Assembly (NCBI GenBank): GCA_964540295.1
Contig: CAZIMT010000001.1
Span: 1 to 64,000 of the forward strand
Source: CAZCPB01 sp964540295
Lineage (GTDB): Bacteria > Planctomycetota > Phycisphaerae > Phycisphaerales > UBA1924
DNA length: 64,000 nucleotides
Direction of reading: 5' to 3'
Positions 18,218 to 26,600 of this stretch are shown here, one piece after another. The position numbers and the translations under genes are program-made. Below the pieces are notes generated by a model. That model saw nothing but the letters and a program-made list of their open reading frames with translations, was not told the origin of the DNA and ran no database searches. Within the stretch, counting starts at the first letter, position 1. The number at the start of each line of letters is the position of its first letter.

Positions 18218-19092
18218 AACGTCATTTCCTGGCCCGGCAAGGTTGGACGATATGGCACCCGGCGGTCGCTCTCGCGCTGGCGGCGATCGGGGTGTTCCTC
18301 ACCCGCGCCGCGTGGGATGACATCCGGAAGATCGCGATGGTCGACGAGGAACAGAGCCACATTTTCCTCGTGCCGTTGGTCGCGGCCTGGATGATCTGGG
18401 TGCGTCGGTTCCGGCTTCGGAACTGCGCCCCGGCCGGGACGATCGTGGGGCCAATTGTCGTGGCGGCCGGCTGGCTTTGCTCGTTCGTGGGGTACACCGA
18501 CGCGATCCAATCGGTGTGGCACTTGGGCGCGGTGCTGGTGGCGGTGGGGTGTTTGTTGAGCGTGCTGGGTGTGAACGTGCTCTTCCGATTCATGCCCGCG
18601 TTTGCGGTGCTTGTCTTTCTGGTGCCGATGCCAAACGCAATCCGGCAGATGATCTCGATCCCGCTGCAGACCGCGACCGCCGCGACGACTCAGGTCATCC
18701 TGGAAACGCTGGGAGTCGCGATCGAACGCAACGGGAACGTGCTCTCGATCAACAACATTGAAGTGGCGGTGGCCGAGGCCTGCAACGGGATGCGCATGGT
18801 GTTCGCGCTGGTGCTGGTGTCCTACGCGTTCGCGTTCGGGATGCCGCTGCGGAACTTCATGCGTGTGATCGTGCTCGTCGCCAGCCCGTTCGCGGCGATC
18901 CTCTGCAACGTGCTGCGGCTGATCCCGACGATCCTGCTCTTTGGGTATTCGAGCAGCGAAGTGGCGACCGCATTCCACGATATTAGCGGGTGGCTGATGC
19001 TGCCGATCGCCTTTGGGATCCTGCTGGGCGTCGTGCGGACCCTGAGCTGGGCCCTGATCCCGGTGAACCGTTTTACACTCGCGTACCAGTAA
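18214..19092 (+). CDS. xrt: Exosortase, EpsH/Xrt family (292 aa)
   Basis: A polytopic membrane transpeptidase that cleaves C-terminal sorting tails and moves the protein to the cell surface. The catalytic triad of the family is visible: Cys190 in VAEACNGMRM, Arg235 in CNVLRLIPT and His255 in ATAFHDISGW. About eight hydrophobic helices surround these motifs, and length is normal for an exosortase (280-310 aa). The start is GTG 18214, overlapping the previous stop. The next gene encodes its usual partner EpsI, and three proteins with VPLP tails are encoded 9-13 kb downstream. Confidence 0.92.
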   Translation: MKRHFLARQGWTIWHPAVALALAAIGVFLTRAAWDDIRKIAMVDEEQSHIFLVPLVAAWMIWVRRFRLRNCAPAGTIVGPIVVAAGWLCSFVGYTDAIQSVWHLGAVLVAVGCLLSVLGVNVLFRFMPAFAVLVFLVPMPNAIRQMISIPLQTATAATTQVILETLGVAIERNGNVLSINNIEVAVAEACNGMRMVFALVLVSYAFAFGMPLRNFMRVIVLVASPFAAILCNVLRLIPTILLFGYSSSEVATAFHDISGWLMLPIAFGILLGVVRTLSWALIPVNRFTLAYQ

Positions 19093-19130
19093 CCCCCTTG
19101 TGTGATCGATCAAACCTGCTCGGGAGTTTC

Positions 19131-19805
19131 ATGAAGTTCTTCGCACCAATCCTCTGCCTGGCGTTGCTCGGCGGCGTCTACTTCGAGACTCGCGGTCACC
19201 CGCGCCCCGAGAACGCGGCCCCGTTCCACGCGGCGGTCGCCCGGAGCGTGGCGGAGATCCCGATGAACATCGGGCAGTGGGCGGGCACGGACCAGACGAT
19301 GCCCCCTGCGGCCCAGGCGCTGCTCCGCCCCAACGCGGCGCTGTGCCGAACCTACCGCAGCACGATCTCCGGCCGAGAGGTGAGTCTGATCGTGATCCAG
19401 TGCAAGGACTCGCGCGACATGGCGGGGCACTACCCGCCTCGTTGTTACCCCGGCAGCGGCTGGGAAGAGTCCTCGGCCCAGAGGCCGTTATTGATGAAGG
19501 TCGCCGACACCGAGATCCCGGTGGTCCGCTACGAGTACCAGCGGCGCGGTCTGGGTGACGCGCAGAAGCTGGCGATCTACGGCTTCTTCGTTCTGCCCGG
19601 GCGTGGGATCGTGACGAGCATGACCGAAGTGTACAAGGCGGCGGAGTTTTACGCGGCCCGTCCGTTCGGCGCGGCGCAGATCCAGCTGGTGGTTGACGCG
19701 ACGAGCGATGACGACGGTGATGCGGTCGCGTTCAACGAACTCATGGCGCCGCTGTTGTCCACCGTGGCCAAGCTCCGCAGCTCGCCGGAAGAGGTTTCTC
19801 AATGA
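19131..19805 (+). CDS. epsI: Exosortase-associated protein EpsI-like (224 aa)
   Basis: A periplasm-facing protein with one N-terminal hydrophobic helix (FFAPILCLALLGGVYF). It has the family core: IPMNIGQWAGTD near residue 43 and HYPPRCYPGSGWE near residue 100. EpsI proteins accompany exosortases in polysaccharide loci, and in some species are fused to them; their exact role is not established. Size is typical (200-230 aa). The ATG at 19131 begins the membrane helix directly. It overlaps the Wzc-like gene by ATGA. Confidence 0.87.
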   Translation: MKFFAPILCLALLGGVYFETRGHPRPENAAPFHAAVARSVAEIPMNIGQWAGTDQTMPPAAQALLRPNAALCRTYRSTISGREVSLIVIQCKDSRDMAGHYPPRCYPGSGWEESSAQRPLLMKVADTEIPVVRYEYQRRGLGDAQKLAIYGFFVLPGRGIVTSMTEVYKAAEFYAARPFGAAQIQLVVDATSDDDGDAVAFNELMAPLLSTVAKLRSSPEEVSQ

Positions 19806-22147
19806 CCCGAACAGTGCAAGTCTCGAAGCTACCCGGATCAGGACAGAGCGGCGGTTCTGGACGTTACAGCTTTCCGGCCCTCCCAGATTCGTTCGGGGGC
19901 TTTGACATTCCTCAGGCTGCTCCGCAGACGCCGCACGCGGACGTTTTCCGAACGATCCACCGCCGCTTGCGCGGCCGATACCTGCTCGCCTCCGTGCTGG
20001 GTGTGATCTGCGCCGCGGCGGGCGGGGCGGCCGGGTACTTCTCGCAGAGGCCGATGTTCAAGTGCGAGACGTCGATCCGTGTCGTGATGATGGAAATGAC
20101 CGTGCTCGGGCAGGATCATGAGTATCAGAACCGCATCAACCAGTTCAACACCATCATCTCGACGCAGGCGAGCTTCCTGCAGTCCGCGCGAGTGATCTCC
20201 AAAGCCATGGAGAGCGAAGCGTGGTCGGCGCTGGGCCGGCCAAGAACCAACGAGGTCGAGCAGCAGTTCCGCGACTCCCTCAAGATCATCCCTCAGCGTG
20301 ATTCCCCCGAGCTCATCAGCGTGTCGTTCCAGGATCCCAACCCGCGTGCAGCCAAGGCCGGGCTTGAGAGCGTGGTGCTGGCGTACGACGATATTTATGT
20401 CAAGGCCGAGAACGCCGGGGTTGACCAGTCGGCGATGAGGTTGCTCGAGGAAGAGCAGAAGACCTTCACCGCTGAACTCAAGGGCTATGAAGCCGAGATC
20501 GCCGCGGCGACCAAGGACCTTCCGACAAGCAACGCCGCGATGTTCCAGGAAAGTATCGTTTCCCAGCTCTTCCGTCTTGACGAGATCATCGCCGACCTCA
20601 CGGTGAGAATCACGAACGCGGGTGGGTCCGTTCAGGCCGTCGCAGGGGGCACCGGCGCCGCGGGCGATGGCGGGAAGTCCACAAGCCCGGGATCGTCTAG
20701 AGCGGCGACGCCCAGGTTGATGACGGCTTACGAGATCTATTCCGCAGGCGACGAGGAAATGATGGGTCTGCTCAACAAGCGTCGAGCCCTGGACGAGAAG
20801 CTCGACAGCGTCCGTGCCAACGGGGCCACCGAAGAGCACATGGATGTCAAGCGAATCAAAAAACTGATCGAGACCTCGGATCAGAAGATCAAGGACTACG
20901 TGAACACCTGGAACGCGGACGGCGGCTTCGGGAAGGACCCCCAGGTAGTCGGCACCACTCGCCCCGAGACGCTCGAGCAGATGAGCACTCGCCTCCAACG
21001 CCTCGAGGAACAACACAAGAAATGGAACGAAGAAGCGAAGAGCTATAAGCAGCTCGCCCTCTTGGTGGCGGACAAGCGAGATCTGATTCGACACAAGCGG
21101 GAGAGACTGGCCGAAGTTGAAACAGCGCTCTCCGGTTTCCGCATGAAGCTCCGGGCCCGCCAGGAGCAGCCTCTTGTTCAGATCGACCGCGATATCCCAA
21201 CGCCTCGAGCGCCAGCCTTTGACCGCCGCAAAAAAATCGGTGCTATCGGCTTCGTGATGGGCGGCATGCTCCCCTTCGGTCTTTTCATGCTCTACGGCGT
21301 GCTCGACCGGCGCTTCCGCTACTCCGACCAGGCGGGTGAACAGAGTTCCGGGCTGCCGTTGCTGGGGATCCTGCCCGAGTTGCCCAGCAACCTGAGCGAC
21401 CCCGAAGAGGCGGCCGCGGCGGCGCACTGCGTGCATCAGATGCGCACCATGCTTCAGATCAGCGGAGGAAGCCGGAAGGTGTACGCGATCACCAGCGCCA
21501 CCTCGGGCGACGGCAAGACCTGCCTCACGCTCTCGCTGGGGCTCTCGTTCGCGGCCTCTGGGTCCAAGACCCTGCTCGTCGATTTCGACCTTGTCGGTCA
21601 GGGGCTGTCCTCCAAGCTCAAGATCCGCCCCGAGCACGGCATGGCCAGCTCGCTCGAAACCGGTCAGCCCGGCGACAGCATCGTGGCGACCAAGATCGAT
21701 CGCCTTTTCCTGCTGCCCGCGGGCCGGCACGACGAAGAGTTCGTCTCACACCTCTCGCGCCCGATGGTCCAGCAGGCGATCGACGCGGTGCGCGACGACT
21801 ACGACGTCATCATCATCGATACCGGGCCCGTGCTCGGAAGCCTCGAAGCCAACTTCGTGACCTCGCAGGCCGAGGGCGTGGTGCTGGTGGTGGGGCGGAA
21901 CCAGCATCGCTCGCTGGTGCAGCGAGCCGAGCAGCATCTGATCACCCTGGGTGCGCGAGTCATCGGCCAGGTGTTTAACCGGGCGCTCTCGACAGACTTC
22001 AAGTCTTCGATGAGTTCGGCGTCGATGCGGTCCACGCGGAGCACGCCGGGGAAACCGGTGACCGCGATCCAGATCGCCAAGGCCGACGACAGTTTGTTGG
22101 AGCTCGACCCCGTGTCACGTACGGTCGCGCTGGATATCCGCCGATGA
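19802..22147 (+). CDS. Wzc-like chain-length determinant fused to a BY-kinase-type ATPase (781 aa)
   Basis: An inner-membrane polysaccharide co-polymerase. A first membrane helix near residue 65 is followed by a long periplasmic coiled-coil region (Wzz domain), a second helix near residue 480 (IGFVMGGMLPFGLFML), and a cytoplasmic MinD/BY-kinase domain. That domain has Walker A SATSGDGKT near 565, Walker A' LLVDFDL near 591 and Walker B VIIIDTGPV near 670. The C-terminal tail has no Tyr cluster, so classical autophosphorylation on a Tyr tail is unlikely. It probably controls polymer length and export with the flippase and priming transferase. Confidence 0.88.
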   Translation: MTRTVQVSKLPGSGQSGGSGRYSFPALPDSFGGFDIPQAAPQTPHADVFRTIHRRLRGRYLLASVLGVICAAAGGAAGYFSQRPMFKCETSIRVVMMEMTVLGQDHEYQNRINQFNTIISTQASFLQSARVISKAMESEAWSALGRPRTNEVEQQFRDSLKIIPQRDSPELISVSFQDPNPRAAKAGLESVVLAYDDIYVKAENAGVDQSAMRLLEEEQKTFTAELKGYEAEIAAATKDLPTSNAAMFQESIVSQLFRLDEIIADLTVRITNAGGSVQAVAGGTGAAGDGGKSTSPGSSRAATPRLMTAYEIYSAGDEEMMGLLNKRRALDEKLDSVRANGATEEHMDVKRIKKLIETSDQKIKDYVNTWNADGGFGKDPQVVGTTRPETLEQMSTRLQRLEEQHKKWNEEAKSYKQLALLVADKRDLIRHKRERLAEVETALSGFRMKLRARQEQPLVQIDRDIPTPRAPAFDRRKKIGAIGFVMGGMLPFGLFMLYGVLDRRFRYSDQAGEQSSGLPLLGILPELPSNLSDPEEAAAAAHCVHQMRTMLQISGGSRKVYAITSATSGDGKTCLTLSLGLSFAASGSKTLLVDFDLVGQGLSSKLKIRPEHGMASSLETGQPGDSIVATKIDRLFLLPAGRHDEEFVSHLSRPMVQQAIDAVRDDYDVIIIDTGPVLGSLEANFVTSQAEGVVLVVGRNQHRSLVQRAEQHLITLGARVIGQVFNRALSTDFKSSMSSASMRSTRSTPGKPVTAIQIAKADDSLLELDPVSRTVALDIRR

Positions 22148-22230
22148 TTGATCGTGATCCGCACAACAACTTTGCCCTCGTGGCGGAGCGGGTGAACACG
22201 AACGCGAACGGAAACGACGAGCCACTATGA
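22144..22230 (+). CDS. Translationally coupled 28-aa small protein
   Basis: A 29-codon frame whose ATG overlaps the Wzc-like stop (ATGA) and whose TGA overlaps the ATG of the priming transferase (ATGA again). It therefore fills the gap between the two genes exactly. The peptide starts MIDRDPHNNFALVAERVN and is Asn-rich, hydrophilic and without a membrane helix. Third positions are mostly G or C, like the surrounding genes. I recognise no homologue. It may be a real small protein of the polysaccharide machinery or a coupling leader. Confidence 0.5.
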   Translation: MIDRDPHNNFALVAERVNTNANGNDEPL

Positions 22231-23639
22231 CCGCACACCCGAGTCTTCAGAAGTACACCGTGTGGGGGCTGGACCCGATCCAGCTGCACGCGCGGTTCTG
22301 GGCCTCACGCGGCGTGCAGATCGTGCGTCCCGGCGAGCTGACGGAGATCGTCCCCCACGCGGAACTTTTTCTGCTGCTCGACCCGCGCATGCTCACGGTC
22401 TTCCGCCTCGCGGCGATCCTCGACACGCTCAGTTGGCTCGAACCGGAGCTTACGACGGTGCGGGTGCGCGACGCCGCACGCGAAGGGTACCGCGAGCATG
22501 TGGTGACCAACGCGAGCGGGCGGTTCGTGCGTTTCAAGCGTGTGTACCACGGCTCGGACCCTCGTATGGCGCGGGTGGGCCTGACCTCGGATCGCGAACT
22601 GGCGCGGCTCTGGCAGGGGACGCTCGACGCCAAGGCCGGGTGGGCCCAGCTCCGGCGTTACGTGCGGAAGTCCGCCCGGTACACCGCGACGTTGAAGGGC
22701 AGAGTCTTCGACGCCACACACCCTGAAGAGATCGCGGGCTTCACCCGCGAGTTGCTCCAGCAATGGACACGCCCCGACGCCACGGTGTCGCGTGTCCGTC
22801 AGGTCGGCGACCGAATCTGGGCGGATGATTCGGCCAAGGTGGCCCCGGGCCCGGGCATCCGCGGCCCGCTCTGGATCGGCGCGGGCCGAGACCTGGCCGC
22901 CGGGGCCACGGCGATCGGGCCCTCGGTGATGTGGGACGCGCCCGGCCAGCGGCCCGAAGACAAGGGTATCAAGTGGCTCGAACTCGAACCGTTGTCACAG
23001 CCGATCCCGCAGATCGCGCGGCGAAAACTCGCGCCCTCGCGCGGGATCAAGCGGGCGTTCGATATCGCCTTCTCGCTCGTCGCGCTCTTCTTCACGCTCC
23101 CTCTTTACCCGATCCTTGCCGCGGCGATCGTGATCGAGGACGGGTTCCCCGTCTTCTTCCGGCACCGCCGCGAGACCATGGGCGGACAAGAGTTCGGATG
23201 CCTCAAGTTTCGATCGATGCGCAACGACGCGGAAAAAATGAAGGCCCAGCTCGTGGGCAAGAATCAGGCGGACGGCCCGCAGTTCTTCATGAAAGACGAT
23301 CCCAGGAACACCAGGGTCGGCAAGCTGCTACGCGACCTGCAGCTCGACGAGCTGCCTCAGTTCATCAACGTCCTCCGCGGCGACATGTCCGTCGTCGGTC
23401 CCAGGCCCAGCCCGTTCAAAGAGAACCAGTATTGCCCGCCCTGGCGCGAGGCTCGGCTGAGCGTGCGCCCGGGGCTTACCGGGCTCTGGCAGATCAGCCG
23501 CACTCGGGCCGAGGGAACGGACTTTCAGGAGTGGATCAAGTTTGACATCGAATACGTCGAGCGTCAGTCGTTCTTCTTTGACCTGTGGATCATCTGGAGA
23601 ACCGTCGCGATGCTGGTGCGGAGGCTCACACGCTCGTGA
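22227..23639 (+). CDS. Polyprenyl-phosphate sugar phosphotransferase with N-terminal nucleotidyltransferase-like extension (470 aa)
   Basis: The C-terminal 210 residues are a bacterial sugar transferase (WcaJ/PglC core) that primes undecaprenyl phosphate with a sugar-1-phosphate. KRAFDIAFSLVALFFTLPLY near residue 273 is the re-entrant membrane helix. LKFRSMRNDAE, DELPQFINVLRGDMSVVGPRP and RPGLTGLWQ are the catalytic signatures. The N-terminal 260 residues replace the usual helices or CoA-binding domain with a segment ending in hexapeptide-like turns (IWADDSAKVAPGPGIRGPLW), which recalls NDP-sugar synthases. ATG at 22227 overlaps the small ORF stop. Confidence 0.85.
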   Translation: MTAHPSLQKYTVWGLDPIQLHARFWASRGVQIVRPGELTEIVPHAELFLLLDPRMLTVFRLAAILDTLSWLEPELTTVRVRDAAREGYREHVVTNASGRFVRFKRVYHGSDPRMARVGLTSDRELARLWQGTLDAKAGWAQLRRYVRKSARYTATLKGRVFDATHPEEIAGFTRELLQQWTRPDATVSRVRQVGDRIWADDSAKVAPGPGIRGPLWIGAGRDLAAGATAIGPSVMWDAPGQRPEDKGIKWLELEPLSQPIPQIARRKLAPSRGIKRAFDIAFSLVALFFTLPLYPILAAAIVIEDGFPVFFRHRRETMGGQEFGCLKFRSMRNDAEKMKAQLVGKNQADGPQFFMKDDPRNTRVGKLLRDLQLDELPQFINVLRGDMSVVGPRPSPFKENQYCPPWREARLSVRPGLTGLWQISRTRAEGTDFQEWIKFDIEYVERQSFFFDLWIIWRTVAMLVRRLTRS

Positions 23640-23663
23640 AATCCTGTTTGTGAGAAGCTCGCG

Positions 23664-23689
23664 ATGAGAATGAACATATGAGAATGAAC
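23664..23689 (+). repeat. Tandem copy of the TPR gene's start region
   Basis: ATGAGAATGAAC occurs at 23664 and again 14 nt later at 23678, where the TPR gene begins. The first copy is out of frame with it and ends in TGA overlapping the true ATG (ATGA). The copies look like a small tandem duplication of the initiation region. Confidence 0.6.
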
Positions 23690-26600
23690 CCGAAGACGGC
23701 CCGACGGTTGCTCCTCATCGCCGCCGTGGTGGTGGTTGTGGTCGCGTCTCTTGTGAGCGTGTTCGTCGTCCGCACGTGGCAGATCACACGCCGCGCCGAC
23801 GCCCTGAGGTCGCAAGGGCTGGACCACTTCGAGAAGAAGGAGTACGCCAGCACGCTCGACAAGCTCGGGCCCTACCTCCGCGTCCTGGCTCACCAGACCG
23901 ACCGACAGGCCTTGATCGTCTACGGCAAGGCGCGCGAAGCCATCGAGGAAGGAAATCTCCGCCATATCCGCGAGTCCATCGCCGTGTACCGCACGGCCTT
24001 CGAGCTCGATCCCACCGACCACGCGACCGGGCTCACCCTCCTCCGTCACTACAACACCATCGGCTTCAGCCCCGAGGCACGCGATCTGGCGGTCCGCCTG
24101 CGCCCCGCAAATCTCTCGGACACGACCGCGCGAGATCTCGAAGCATTACGCGGGGAAGTGACCGCGCGGATCGTGCTCAAGGCCTACGACGCTCAACTCG
24201 ACAAACTCCTCGGCCGCATCATCGAGCTGGCGCCCGACGACTTTGGAGCGCACCTGACCTGGATCCACGCTCTGCGTCAGACCGGCAGGCCCGAAGCCGC
24301 GGTGGTCCACACCCGGGACATCGTTCAAAGGTTCAACACCGATCCACGATTCCAGTACATCGAGGCCATCGCGAAGCTCGACGATTCAGGCTCGCAGAAC
24401 GGGAGCGTGGATGCGTTCTTCAAGAGTCTGTGTACGCTCAGCGGGCTGGACCCTCAAAGCGCGGAGCGGCGTGAGGCGGTCACCTATACCGACCCCATGT
24501 TCATCGCGCGGCTCATCGGCTCGTTCGACGCGACCTTCCATTCCCCGCATTCGCTGGCGGTTCTTCGAGAGGCCTCGGCCCGCATCCCCGACGCGGACCT
24601 TCTTCGCGCGTTCGTCCGTCGCGCGTGGCAGGCGGGCTCCCACCAGGAAGTCGTCGACCGGCTCGCGTCGAACAACGCCCCCATATCCGGGACTCACTCA
24701 GAATTACTCGCGTTCAAGGCGATGAGCCTCACTCAGCTGGGGAGGGGGAACGAACTCGCGGCCATCGTCGAAGAGCTCAAGCGCCGGCGCGACGACTTCC
24801 GCGCGCGAGCTTGGGCGCTGGCGCTGGACAAGTTCACCGACACGAGCGTCGCCGGCCGGGTAGCGTCCGTGAAGAATCTTCAGGCCGCGCAGCGTGAAGA
24901 CCCCTCCGAGCCGATCCTCGCATTCGCACTGGGCGAGGCGCTGGTCGCCCTGGATCGCACGGAAGAAGCACGCGAGCAGTGGCAGCTCGCGACGACCTCC
25001 CCGCTCTCTAATGGCTGGGCCGCGCCACACTCACGCAACTCGGCGACGCTGGTGGGGCAAGGCAGGCTCGACGAGGCGTTGCGTGCGGCCGAGCGAAGCC
25101 GACAGATCTCGCCCGGAGACCCGGTGACGAACATCGCGCTGCTCGGTGCCAAGCTCGCCATGATCGAAGCGGGGTATCGTCCTCAAGAAGACCCTCAGGC
25201 CATGCTCGCGCAGATCGAGCGTGCTCTCGCGCAGACCGCCCGCGTCGCCGACGACAAAGCCTCCCGCGGTTTGCGCGAAGTGCTGATCCCCGGTCGTGTC
25301 CTGCTGCTGGCGTATATGGGTGACGCCGAGGGCGCGAGTTCAGCCCTTAAAGAGGAGCTCGACCGAACCCCGCCAGCCGATCCGAGCGTGCTGGCGCACT
25401 TGGCGCTCATCTCAGGCAGCTACAAGCTCGGGCACCAGTACGAGTGTCTTGATCTGGCGCAGAAGCTGAGCCCCAGCGACCCGGTGCTCGGACTGACTCG
25501 TGCGCTCTTGTTGCACCGCGACGGGAAGACCGAGGAGGGCTCGCGGTCCATCACGGCCGCGGCCGCACAGTCGGACCCGTCGCAATCCAAGGGCTGGAAG
25601 ATCGCGGAGGCTCGTTACCTCGACTCCATCAACAGCGAGCGATCACTTCCGAATTGGATCGACCTAGCCGACGCCAACCCCGAGGACCTTCAGGTGCAGC
25701 TCGCGGCCATCGAGTCGCGCGCGGCATCCGCGGACCTGGCGTTCGTGGACCGAGTCGGCCAGCGAGTCGCGCGCCTAGGCGGGTCGGACTCGCAGCGTCC
25801 CACCATCACCGGCCGACTCGCACGCGTCCGCGCGATCCTCGCCTCGGACGTCACCAAGGACCGGCGCGACGAAGTTCTCTCACTCATCCGGAGCGTCACC
25901 AACGAAGCGCCCGACCTCCTCGAGCCCAGGCGGCTCATGGTTCAGGCCCTTCTGCTGGAAAACCCGGAGCGTGGGATCAAACCTGACTTCTCGGCCGCCG
26001 TCGAACAGCTCAAAGCGCTCTCGCAGATCGTGCCCGATCGATCAACGGTCTCGCTTCAGATCGCCCAGATCTATCAACGGCAGCGCGATCGAGACCGCGC
26101 ACGCGACGAACTCAACCGAGTGCTCAGCGACGCATCAGCACCGCGGGCAGCGCGCGAGCGGGCCTTGGAGATGCTCCTGGCGCAACGCGAGTATGCGGCC
26201 GCGATCCCCTCGTTGCAGGCGGACGTCTCGGCCGCGGGGAAGGACGCCCCACCAGCGATGCTCCTGAACCTCGCGACAGCGCTGCGCGGATCGCGCCGCA
26301 CGGATGAGGCTCTCACCGTGTTCCGTCGGCTTGCCGCGGGTCCGATCTCAAACGGCGAGCAAGTGTTCAGCATCGCGGACGGGCTGGCCACATGCGGCGA
26401 TCGTTCCGAGGCCGTCGCCGTGATCGCCAAAGTCGATGCCCTCAAGCAGGAGCCCGGCGTCGCCGAGTGGATCCGAGGCCGATTCGAGGCTCGCCACGGA
26501 GACCCAACTGCGGCCGCGGCTCTGCTCGAGCGGTCGGTCGAGCTTGGCCCCAAGTCATCCGCCTTGTGGCATGATCTCGTCACGCTCCACCTGTCGCGGC

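Noticed and set aside
19838..21730. A 630-codon open frame on the minus strand
   Set aside because: It is a GC-rich shadow antisense to the Wzc-like gene, whose Walker motifs and Wzz layout are unmistakable.
22534..22763. Short frames antisense to the priming transferase
   Set aside because: They disappear into GC-biased shadow coding with no starts near ribosome-binding sites.
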